From: Takifugu bimaculatus
Lineage: Eukaryota > Chordata > Actinopteri > Tetraodontiformes > Tetraodontidae
Length of the DNA stretch: 64,000 nt
Assembly: GCA_004026145.2 (NCBI GenBank)
Contig: CP034975.1
Coordinates: forward strand, 27,648,013-27,712,012
Direction: 5' to 3'
The notes below the pieces were generated by a model. It was not told the origin of the DNA and made no database searches. It saw only the letters and a list, made by a program, of their open reading frames with translations. Position 1 is the first letter of the stretch. Every line of letters starts with the position of its first letter. This document shows, piece after piece, positions 47,830 to 58,900 of this stretch. A program made the translations under genes and the position numbers.

Positions 47830-50284
47830 GAAATTCACTCGGTGTAAAATAATGAGCCACATACGCTTGTGCTGGAGACAAGATGTGCTTTCCAGTGGCA
47901 TAACCCGTCTATAATGCAGTAATGTCATCAATCTTTGGTCTCCTCCTCTGGCACATTTGGTCGGAATATTGTGACTGCGCCCTTCAAACTAATGCATTAG
48001 CAGATTTTCCACAATGAGCTCAGTGTTTCATCAGATTCCATCTGTGTTGCATCCACCGGTGGAAATGAGCTGAAAGGGCTCTGCCCGTTAAGAATACAAT
48101 AGCCCACAATTCCCTCAGATCCCGCTGAAATTCCTCTGGAAAGGCTCAGGTTGCAGTAAAAAGCTGCTCCGTCTCCTCCCTCTGCGGTGCCACTAATGAT
48201 GGAGATGAGAAGTGTCGGGGCGATCTTCCCGTGCAGAATTAGCATTAGCATAATGGGCTTTTTAACACAGCCCCTACCTGCCACGAGGCCCTCCGGAAGG
48301 CAGCTGTCCGTGACCATTAGTGGCTAACTGGCGCTGAGCCAGAGCTCACAGGGGGGCAGCCGAGGGGGTGGGACACAAAGTAAGAGGTCATCAATTTTTC
48401 ATACTCGGAGACTTTCTCAATTAGAGCAAAAAAAAAAAGAGAAAGATATGAAGGCGAAAACGTTGTCAAAGAAACCCACAGGCCATTACAAACATGACAC
48501 GTGCCATTTGATATCATAAAAACAGAGATATTTACAGTGCTTCTCAAAGAAATTAGCAGAAGAAAAGGAAATGTTTCCTTTCTGGCGGTCAAATCCGGCA
48601 GTTGACGGTTTAGCCAACGCTAACCTCAGATTTGGGCATATTTCAAGGGAAAATCAGTAACTGTAGAGGTGCAAATCCAGCCAGAGAAAAGGCAGTCAAT
48701 AAACACATATTTTTTCCAAACTCATAGTTTCAGGCTGTTTATTAGAAGGTGTTAGAAGATCTGATCACAAGTGCAGGGATAATGCACACCCTCAGGATAA
48801 CCCACAAAGACCAAGCAGGGCGGTGACGAGCTCTGCTGGCTGATCTGCTGCTTTCATTCTGAGCGTGCAGTCGCACGAGCTGCCACCGATCCACTTAAGA
48901 CCAGCAGCAGGACCGGATCCAGTTCCCCGTTCCAGGTCACCACATGGAGCGAGTAGATTAGCATAAAGCATCAAATACGCTCAGATATGATCGCCGGTTG
49001 CGGGCCAACCGCGGGTCAACCACAGCCAACAATAACTCGTTCTTAATCTCCATTGAAAACAAACAAAACAGCCGGCTCCTTGAGCTCGTCTGAGGAGCGC
49101 CTATGGATGTCCTCACTATCCTGTAAGGCGGGTGGTGACCTTTGAGAAAGTTGATGAATACTGCGACGTGAGATCGATGAGGGAGTGAGGACAGAGTAGC
49201 GATGACTACAAGCAGCTCAGCCTGCACTAGAATGGCAGGGATTACTGCCATTGTAGGGCTAACCTGCCACTGGAGTGGCATCACGCTAACCTGTGACATG
49301 ATATTGTTTCCTTCTTGCAAATCAAGGAGCCAAACTTGCTGGTCTATTTTTAGGCCGAGCCGGATTAGTCGAGAAGTGAATGACAAAATATGTTTTGCCA
49401 GGTAAACAGCCCGGAGAATTCGTCCCACTGCGACCGGGGACGAGGCTGTGGAGCTCTGCGATCCAGAAACATGTAAAGTGACAGTGACTCAAAGCGCCCA
49501 AGGCCTCACCTTAAGTGAAAACTGCTGTTTCCGCGTCTCCGTCGCTGCGCGTTTTTGCGAGCGTGCGTGTCTTTACGCACAACGAGCACATAAATAAAAG
49601 ACAATAGGGGTGATATGGTTGCGGCTCCGCAGAGCTCCGCCTTCTCCCGACCTGTCTTTCCTTTCATTATTCCTCTAATTACCGTTACCGTTCCTCTCGC
49701 TACATTACCGCTCCTGAAAGGTAACATTTATTTTTAGAGGTGCCATCTCCAACAGATAACAAGAGCCTGGTGCTCATTACTGCTGCTGCAAGACAGTGAA
49801 CTGTCACACGCGGGCCAGACAAATGTGCACTACCCCCCCCCACCCCCCACTGTCATCCAAATGAAAATAATTACACTCCAGAGGCCCCTCACCTCGCTCG
49901 CATTACTCACCCGGTGCAAGAATCCGGCGAGACGCAAGCACAAAGGCAGATAAAGTAAAGATTACAGCACATTACAGGCAGCAGAATTCGGATCTTTGGC
50001 GGGTGAGACGCAGCGGAAAAGCAGAAGGAAGCTAATGAAGGTGTGAGCTGAGGGTGTCGAAATGAGGTGGAAAAGGAGCTTAACATCAACGTTACACTGA
50101 CAAATCTATAATTGCTGTTGTCTGACAGAGGTAGTCACATGACGGAAGGCGGCGGCGTCTTTGCAGAACACTTCCCGTTGACTGTACTTTTCGATCCAGA
50201 CTGCAGTTGTTGGAAGAACCAGATGTTCCTGGCAGGATAACGTCATCATTTTTAATATCATCCAAGTCCACGTATGATTCTCCT
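47830..50284. other. Non-coding stretch, no gene seen
   Basis: 47830-48000 (GTATAATGAGCC-like, TCTATAATGCAGTAATGTC) is unique and possibly conserved. A11 lies at 48428-48438 and a C-rich tract at 49833-49849. The 156-codon minus frame at 48958-49428 shows no domain and is opposed by plus-strand frames. Confidence 0.5.
49833..49849. repeat. C-rich tract (C9 A C6)
   Basis: Two C runs separated by A. Confidence 0.85.
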
Positions 50285-50500
50285 CAAACGCGGCCGCTTT
50301 CATCTCTTTTGTTCGGATCTTTTTGTGGGAACTTTAAAGCGAGTTTCCCAACAGTGCAGCGCAGCCCCGTCGCCACGGCAACCGGCGGTCCGCAGATAAT
50401 TGGAACACGGCGATGGCGCCGCGGCGGCAGGAGCGGGACCGGCGTCCGTGAGGACGAAGGCCGCTCTGCCGCTCCGTCCAGCTCTGGATCGGGTCCTTAA
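50285..50500. other. Short CpG island-like patch with X-box-like motif
   Basis: Roughly two dozen CpG in about 215 bases, including GCGGCCGC at 50290-50297 and GGCGCCGCGGCGG around 50414-50427, in a CpG-poor neighbourhood. GTCGCCACGGCAAC at 50369-50382 fits the RFX X-box pattern. Such patches often mark promoters or unmethylated enhancers, but no first exon was recognised beside it. Confidence 0.4.
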
Positions 50501-53247
50501 TAATGAACCAGCATCATCACACGTTCCCTGATTCCTTCTCCCAAACCGGCATCATGTCGACTGACTGTGTTACGGTGCACAAATAGAGATTCCAGCCGTG
50601 CGCAGTGCATGAGCCGCTGCTATGCTATGCTAGTAGTGTCGTTTCTGGGTGTCATGTTTACAGAATGAATATTAATGTGTTATTACTATTCTCTCCATGA
50701 CACAAACCGTCGTTGCACCATCTGCATCCGCCTCTCAGCAGCAACGAGGAATAAACGGACTGTTTAGTGTGCGTAATCCACCAGATTAAATCAATTAACT
50801 GCAACAAGGAGGCGATCTGCAGCTCCTTAAAATGGATCAATGGCGTCTTTTCACTTCATCACACATTCCACAAGTTTACTGTGTTTTGAAGTTTGAAATT
50901 AAATTCTTCCTTTCAGAGCGGAATGTTAAAGCCTTTGAGTCTCATATATGGACTCCCATGAACCCCGTGGACCAAAGCAGAGAAGTTTCGAATGAATTCT
51001 ATAAATCTTATAGAAACCAAACTCACGGGTCCAACAGATCAGAGCGGATCAAAACCACAGGGAGAGAGCCAAAGAAAGCCGAGTAAATCTCTAAAGGACG
51101 GGATGAGAAATGGGAAATTTTCTGATGCAAATCCAGACAAACCCAAAAGAAAACAAGGATCCACAAGAAATGATGACAGGAGAACTGAGAGCTACCAAAA
51201 GAAAAAGGGCTAATCAGGAAGGAAAATGGCCCAGGATGGACAGAAAAGGGAGCGTGAGTGTGTCGTGGCCAAGCTTCATCGTTACCAGCCTCAGATTAAA
51301 GCGCTGATGCTCACTGTCGTCTCTCCTCTTTCGGGACAAGCTGATACCGTCAGGAAGAGAAAGACGACACATCCGACTTCAGTGGCAGCTTTCTTTCCCA
51401 GACGGCAAAGTGAACTCAGGCATCAAATATTAAACGCTCTTTTTTCCCTTTCTGAAGGCGTCTTCATCTGTAGTTTTTGACACCATTAGAAGAACCTTCC
51501 TGGCAAAGGTCAGAACACATTAGGAGATGTATCCGTCATCCTTCTGTTACTGCAGCCTGCCAGTGAAGAACAGGCGGTCCACAGATCTACCGTCCCTCCC
51601 CCCGGACTTTGAAAGGATTCCGGTCCCCAGGGCCTGAAATCTCCTTCTTTTGCTTTGAGATCCAGCTGTCAAGCACTGAAGGAATCACTTATTCTGAGTG
51701 AGGGAGGGGCCGTCAAGTTTCGCAGACTCATGAGTTATTTAGAAAAAGATGCGTTGATTATTGATCGGAGATGCTTTTACATTTAAAGAGAATGTGACTG
51801 AAAAAAATAAAAAGTTCAGCTAAAGAACTCGAGAAACCCTCCTCCATGATCCAGGATGCCAAAAAGACGGAGGAATGACAGATTTAAATACTTCGTTAAA
51901 ATATTCAGCCTTTTCCAGAGGCTGGACACCACTGAGGACTGGAGGACAGGAAAGAAGAGAGACACTGATCAGAGGAAGACATCCTGTCCTTCCACGAGCT
52001 CGGGGAGCCTGCAGCCGATCGGAGCAGGCGTAGCTGGTCCGCTGCTGGGGTCAGCGACCCCGGAGCCACCAGTCACCTCTCCTGCTTTGGTCGTGTGCTG
52101 ACCAACTGCAGCTTGAGTTTTCAGGGGAATCGTCATTTTAGCAACTTCCCAACCGGAACACATCCGGGTGTTGACAGCGCGGTTTGCTGCTAACATCAGT
52201 ATGCAGGATAAATACCCAATTACTACTAAAAAAAAGGAATTGAAAAGCAGCGGAATCACTGAGCTTCATTTACGAGTGTAGCCCGAATAACGTGCTAAAT
52301 ACTGAAGTGATTATGATGTTTGGGCCGATTACCTGCTCTCTCCTTATTCTGCTCAAGGCAAAGCAGCTATGAGATCATTCAGGTGTTAGCCTACATTGTT
52401 TCTCCCCAAAGGAAAAATCAAAATGATCGTCAGTCCTATTAGTAATAATTTGCTAAATGCAGTTTTGCATGAATAGGTAAAAAAAAAAAAAAAAATCATA
52501 AAAACGTGTCTTCAAGCGGCGCCGTTCCTAACGCGTGTTTGGTTCAGAATGTTTACCAGTACTTTACAAAGCAAAAGCAATTGGTTCAGCTAAGGCTGAC
52601 TGGCCGGGACAGCAGGTAATCAGACGCTGTGACACCCGGTGGATGTGCTTCAGGAGCCAGCTGGAGGCAGAGAGGAAATAGATCCCCGCTCGACATGCAG
52701 GCTTAGACACCTGTCTCAAAGCAGATTAATTGGCCCGAGACAAGTTCCAGAGCCGCACTGGGTGACAGGGAGGGAAGACCTCCGTCTGAGCAGGTCAACG
52801 CTCGCGCTCTTCAGGATTCAGTCTCGTCGGTGTTAGTTTATAGCTCCTCACCACGAGGCAGCCCCCTAGAAGAGCCCGGAGACGTTTCCCAGCCTTATTG
52901 AGGACGGCTGCGCACCAGTAAAAGCAGATTGCTCATGAATTTATGCCAGCGTGCCTGCAAATGTTTGAAGGCCCTCTTCCCACGCACCTCACCTGTGCTT
53001 TTATTGGCTTTACATGGGAGTCTTTACCATAGAGTATCGTAGAGCCGCGTGAGAACTCAACCTTACACAGTTTGGAATCCTTCCACGTTTATGATCGCAT
53101 CCCACATAAATGGGAAACAAGCCCCCAAATAGAAGAAATAACTAAAAACTAAATAGTTATCAAGGCAGTCGAGAGAGAAAAAGCAATTCAAATATAAACA
53201 AATTAGCTTTCATGCTAATCGTATGTGACGTGATTCACATATTCAAG
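50501..53247. other. Non-coding stretch with purine-rich strand bias
   Basis: 50990-51250 is strongly A/G-rich on the plus strand, which alone explains several Lys/Arg/Ser-rich open frames there. A17 lies at 52479-52495. A CTCF-like core TTCTAGGGGGCTGC reads on the minus strand at about 52862-52875. No gene recognised. Confidence 0.5.
52479..52495 (+). repeat. A17 homopolymer
   Basis: Seventeen A in a row with no recognisable retroelement body upstream. Confidence 0.88.
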
Positions 53248-53262
53248 TGTAATTGTATTACA
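53248..53262. promoter_or_regulatory. Palindromic paired-homeodomain (P3) site
   Basis: TGTAATTGTATTACA is a perfect inverted repeat (arms TGTAAT and ATTACA) and contains TAAT-TGT-ATTA, the P3 spacing for cooperative paired-class homeodomain dimers. Flanking sequence has TTAGCTTTCATGCTAATCG and GGCTAATTATATGAG, so several TAAT cores lie within 100 bases. Confidence 0.35.
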
Positions 53263-53445
53263 ATTGGCTAATTATATGAGTAAACAGTCCATTAAACAGC
53301 GTAATTGAGAGGCGTATTTCTCAGGATAGTAAAAGAATCATTGTCTTTTTTTTTAATCACACAACCTGAAATAAGCGCCATCAATCAAAAGGGATGTGAG
53401 TTCCAGGCGAACACAGACGGAGCGTCGAGTCCTTCCCCCCTGCAG

Positions 53446-53593
53446 GGTGTTTGCGCTGAACCATTAGGGACCCGCGGTCAAACTGCCACGAAATCGCTGC
53501 TTTTAGAGCAGCCGTGCACGTTGACCTGGAAACTGAACAACGACGTCCTTGATGTGTTAGTGCAGGTTGGTGTCACCCCAGTGAAAATAGCAG
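53446..53593 (+). CDS. Tentative internal exon (acceptor, open frame, donor)
   Basis: A very good acceptor (TCCTTCCCCCCTGCAG ending 53445) and a consensus donor (CAG/GTATGT after 53593) enclose 148 bases open in one frame, 49 codons plus one base. The translation includes LEQPCTLTWKLNNDVLDVLV, which looks protein-like, but I recognise no family and third-position bias is weak. A 49-codon open stretch in any of three frames is not rare, so the splice signals carry most of the weight. No partner exon was found. Confidence 0.15.
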
Positions 53594-53624
53594 GTATGTA
53601 ACATGCAGCGCCTGCTGCCCTGGC

Positions 53625-53676
53625 CGAGGAGGAGGAAGAGGAGGAGGAAGAGGAGGGTGGAAGAGGAGGGTGGAAG
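53625..53676. repeat. Purine-rich (GGA/GAA)n tract
   Basis: About 50 bases of GAGGAGGAAGAGGAGG-type sequence with almost no pyrimidines. It could form triplex (H-DNA) structure. Frames across it are repeat artefacts (poly Arg/Glu, or poly Ser on the reverse strand). Confidence 0.85.
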
Positions 53677-55693
53677 ATCCTCAGGAACAGACAATGACCT
53701 GAGGATGAAACAAAGGCAGGGAGACGTTCGCTCAGTCTCCCCTTTGGTGGGAAATGTTGTGGGCAGAGAAGAAGGTGACGTCGCGTCAGCCCGTCTGAAC
53801 AATGTAGCTTGTTTGGGTGTGCTGAGCGTCGCCATGACGGCGTCTGCAGCAGCGTGATTAAAAGGCTCCAGATGATGCCATTCTGTGATCCCTCAGACAA
53901 CCCAAATCAGAGCATTTGCATAATTGGTGGATATAAAACACAGTGATTCCATCACTTGGTGAATCATCTGGATGGCTGAATTACGCTGTTGACGCCCCAG
54001 TTTAGCCGTCCAATTATTGTCTTTTCATTCATCCAAAATTGTACATTTAAATTTAAATATCATAATTGGGCACATTTTCGTTTCTTTTTCCTCCCACTAA
54101 AATATAATCCCCAGTCTCTTCACCGACCACAATCCTGTATCCTCGAGTCTTACAAACATCCAAAAGTGCATCATCAAAGCATAGCTCACAAAAAACAATT
54201 CTTCTTTTCTTTGGCTTTATTTGCCAAGTGGGACAATATGAATGCAGCATAAAGGCCTTTTTAACTCTTCTCTATTAACATAAATGGGTAAATGTTGCAA
54301 ATATCCTCCACTGAGGACCCTGCAAAGGGTTGTTTTATTGAACAGACGTCCAGATGAATCCTGCCAGCTGATCACTTCTGTGCTGATCACATGGGATGCA
54401 GAATAAGACTAAGGTTTATTTAGATTTCATGGTGTAAAATTAAACCCGTGGACACGAGGTCGGCCTCTCACGAGGCAGAAATCACAGCTGGAGTTTAAAA
54501 AAGGAGGCAGGTTTTATATGGAACTCACATAATCAATATGTGCCAAGCTTGGAAAGAACCTTAAGCCTGGATAATCTTCACTTTTTGCTACAGTTCCTGA
54601 GGCAAGCGAGTGAGAAAATATGAGGAGTTTAGCAAAGTGGGAGAAAAGTGGCCGTGAAAGAAATTATTCCCGCCTCGTCCAGGTCACTGCACACCCTGAC
54701 TGGGCCGGACCAGAGCCAGAGCTCCTACCGCACGCTTTACACAAGCTGACCGACATGAAAATAAGGCTGGTGTGCAACAGGATTTAGCAATAGGACTGTT
54801 AAAGATGTAGGATTTAGGGGGTTTAAACCAAAACTGGAGGGCTGGTTCTGCAGGAGGCATCAATAGGCTTCCTGTGCTCGGCAATCCTCACATGGTTTTA
54901 ACCAAGTCAACATCACATCAGAGTTTATGGGCCGTGCATGAGTTGGCAAACAAAGAGACTCCATCAATCTGATACGAGCGCAGAAACAGGGAGAGAAAAT
55001 GATTTAGCTCCTGCAGACGGTGTCAGTGAAGGCAGCGTTCCTGCTTCTGAGTGGAGGAATCGCTGTGAAACGATGGGGACCGAGGGCCCCTGGAACCAGC
55101 AAAGACCTTAGCGACGCTTTGGACTGTCTTTGTTTTGGACAAGTGGACAGAGTGTCGCCGAGAAGTCCTCTCGGCAGGGAGAAGAGGTGAACAAAGACCT
55201 TTTAAACGATTTCTCCCGGTTCGTCTTTAGCGACTTGGGGGATGTGGGGGCCGGATACTTTCAAGATAAGTTGCCGGCAACTTCACAGTATGAATAAAAC
55301 AGCCTGAAATATGGATTAAAGTTGCCAGTCTGCAATCAAAGTGGCCCTGGGGCATCATGGGAAAGACACTGATGATCCAGTTTTCAAAAGCTTCACCTTT
55401 AGTTGAACCGAGCACTTTCAGCCAGTCCTGCGCTGTCCACGCATCAGAACCTTAACGTTTCTTTCCCTCCTTCCAGTGTTTTATGGGCCGGCTTGAATCC
55501 GTATTGACTGAAAGAGATCAGGACAATCAGGCTGGACCAGTTCGACATGTATGACGTTACAGTTTGATTTTGCTAGCTTGCTGCAGTGCTAATGTTCGAT
55601 ATGTATCCGGTTATCTGACAAGTCATCACATCCTATAACTGACAGTTTCCTGATGAATTCCTCTCGGAATGTGTCCGCGATAAAGCTGCTAAT
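53677..55693. other. Non-coding stretch, no gene seen
   Basis: Unique sequence, short frames only. 53880-54060 is AT-rich. Confidence 0.5.
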
Positions 55694-55720
55694 CCCCCCA
55701 CCCCCACCCCCACCCCCACC
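55694..55720. repeat. (CCCCCA)n tract, G-quadruplex potential on minus strand
   Basis: Five C runs of two to six bases separated by single A. On the minus strand at least four runs of five or more G with single-T loops occur, a textbook G-quadruplex pattern. Confidence 0.85.
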
Positions 55721-55925
55721 GTGCCAATATTTATCTCTTCCTTCATTGATTGGCCTTAGAACATACAACGGCAGATACGAGTCCGTTTATCTGGAATGTG
55801 GTCTCACATTTTAAAAAGTTCATTTTCGATGACTAAAAATATCCCCAACGTTTTGAGTGAGACGGAACACTGCTGATTATTCATGCGGAGCATCCACAGG
55901 GGGATTTTAAATAATCAATTAGGCG

Positions 55926-55948
55926 GTGTGTGTGTGTGTGTGTGTGTG
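55926..55948. repeat. (GT)11 microsatellite
   Basis: Uninterrupted GT array followed by G-rich sequence (GGGGAAGGGGGTG). Confidence 0.93.
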
Positions 55949-58900
55949 GGGAAGGGGGTGTTACGGGAGCAGGAGGGAGGGAGCGCACACAAAAGTTCTC
56001 CCAGCAATAAAACACCTTTGCTTCGGTGTGGACCAGACAAAAAGGGAAAGATTCTATACATATTCAGAGAAAATAAACAAGTAAAGCTGACTAGGCAGGA
56101 AAAAAAAAACCTGCATGCATTACACAAATATAAAGAATTTGTACTGGCATAATTTAATGCGGGTGAGGGTGAGACACCTTGTTTGTTACTGCTGTGAGGA
56201 CAGAAGAAGAAAAAGAGAGAGAAGAAGCAATGGATGTAGCTGAGGGGGGAAAAGACACAAAAGGCAGGAAAACAGCCTCATATCCTGTACCGTTATTATT
56301 GGATTTTCTTTATACGCAGCATGAATAGTCAGAAAATCTATAAGGAAACAAATGAGGGTCCGTAAGTTAACCAGCAAGGGCCACTAATTGGTTATTGATG
56401 CCAGTTTTCTCAGCTTCATTCCCCCAAAATGTCAGAGATCATGTGGTCTTAATTTCTGTAAGGTTACTGATCAGTGACTCCATCAATAATACACATATAG
56501 ATGTTTTTCATGAAGTGTAGCAACATTAACCGACTATTTTTACTCCTAAGGATGCTAACTAGCTAACTACTGGCACAGGTCCCCTTCACATCACCTCACA
56601 TCTGATTATTCCAGTGCTAATCTCTAAATAAACATGGGGGTTGGAATTGAGGGATGCATTTCGGAGAATCCATGGCCTGGCAGAGGAGAACAGATCAGGT
56701 TACGAGCTTCTGCATCAACTGTGGCTCTGCGACGTACATCCGTTGGTGACGAGCATGCTGGGAACTTGAGTGTTGGACAGCTCTGATTACACCCCGGACC
56801 GGAAATGACGGCAGCTCCAAGCGTGGAGATGATTCCTGACTTTGCTCGCTGATAAACACTTCAATTTAATATTGTTGTGGAGGTGCAAAGATCTAAAAAG
56901 ACGAGTTCAGATCACACACGCCTGAATTCTGCAGTGTTTTTCTGCATCTCATCACAGATAAGATCATTTACCTTACTTTTAGTGTCACACTGTTTATTAA
57001 TATGCTATAAATGTATAATAAAGTCCAGTTAAGTCGGTGTTCCTGTCTCTCCAACTACACCCGATAAAACGCTCGAAGGGTCACGGTGTTTAAAAATAGA
57101 TGAGAGATCCTGAGGGACAGAATGTGGGGACTGCAGACAGTAATGACTTTAAGACAGAATTCAGTCGGTATCAAAGCGGCGAAAACACATTTGCAGCCCA
57201 TTTCCAGACTCCATGAGGCCAAGTATCTGTGGGCTGCTGATGCTTTTTTCTCTAATCAATATCACGCTGCCACATGTGTTAAGTAGTCAAGGCGACGGGT
57301 GTTCACGCGATCCAGGCCGAAGCGACTGTGTCTGTTTCAAATATTAGGTTGCAATACACAGTTGCCCCCAAGAGAAACGTGTCTTTGCTCTTGCCGTGTC
57401 GCCTTTATCTGCTTTCTGTTTTTTCTCACCTTTGATTTGGACACTGCCAGTGATCGTTGCTGACATCGGCTGGGCACAGATTGAATTTTTCTCCTCCTAT
57501 CCTTTTGGACTTATGATTGGCTTTCTCGCCAAACGCACTTTCTGACCCTCGAGACAAAAGGCTGAGATAAAGCAATTAGTCCGGGATCCTGGCGCCAAAT
57601 CCCGGCTCGGCGGACCTGACAGGCGGCGTTAAGGACTAAAAGCAGCGCAAACAGAGTTGACGCCGGTCAGCGGAGGACAAATCCGTGCCCCGGCGACGTG
57701 ACCTCTGAGTCACTGACAATAAGAGACGTTCGGGCTGTGGAAGGAGCTGGGAAACAAACGGAGCAGTGAAAGCAGCACCGGTCCAGACAGCCTGAGGTTC
57801 CTTGATCAACGCCACTTTGCGTTTCCTGTCTTGTCAGCCGGCACTTCCTGCCAAAGCCGTCCATACACAAGGTCAGTCCTTTGAGCTGAACTGCACAAAG
57901 CAGAAGATGTCTCGGCGTTCACGTTTATTTTAAGCAGGAGCACAAAGAGACGCACACAAGGTATAATTATCTTCAAACGCAAGACGCCAAAACAGAATTT
58001 ACATTTGAAGCGCGAAATCATAAAGCCCTGAAAGGGGCTTTCAAAGGTACGTCTTAATACTTAGCTTTTCATGTTAATGGAAAAATTCCTCAAGCATTTT
58101 CCTTTCATATTAGCTCGAGAAAGAAATAAAAACCACAGCTGGTTTAGAAGCTGCCCCTGCTCAACATGACCTTATCTCCAGAATTCACTTCAGCCTAGCA
58201 GGGCTGGGAATAAAATATAAAAGTGTGACAGGAAGTTTAGAGGGAAACCACGGCGCGTGGGTTCCTGTGAGAGCACTGGCGTGGCCGTGGAGATACGAAT
58301 GTGGCAGAACCGGTGATGTTCTCGCTCATTATTGGCACAGCGGTAGAGCATTTCCCTCAAAAAATACCCGGTTTTAACGGCGATTTTCCCAGGAGACAAT
58401 GTGAAATGTCTGTGACAGAGATATTTGAATTGCCGTGTTTCATTAAATCTATTGACTTTTCCTTATCTCGCTGGCAACATTCAGGGCAGGGACCATCCTC
58501 CATATGCACTCCAGTAAACAGGAAACGGCTCTTGCAGATGCTGGTAATTGAACTTCACAGTTTGTGTCCTTCTGGTCTTGTGTTATCTGTACTGGCACGA
58601 ATGGGAGTAAAGGTTGTGTGGAGAACCATGCTGTTTACCCTGCCAGACTGGGGCCTTGGAGACAGAGATAGGAACCGAGACACGCTGGGATGACCCATTT
58701 CTACAAATCCGAAAGCAAATGACGATGATGCAGCGTCCCGACTTCCTTCAAACTTCCCCCCACGTTCCCACAAACGAGACTGTTTAAAGTGTTTGTGCTG
58801 CTCTGTGACCCATCGCGCTCCCGGAGTCTCTGGAGATGAATTACAGTGACTACTCAGCTGGGGAGAGTACAGCAGCCAAATCCCTGGAGTTGGAAAATCA

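Noticed and set aside
48958..49428. 156-codon open frame, minus strand
   Set aside because: No recognisable domain; overlapped by a plus-strand frame.
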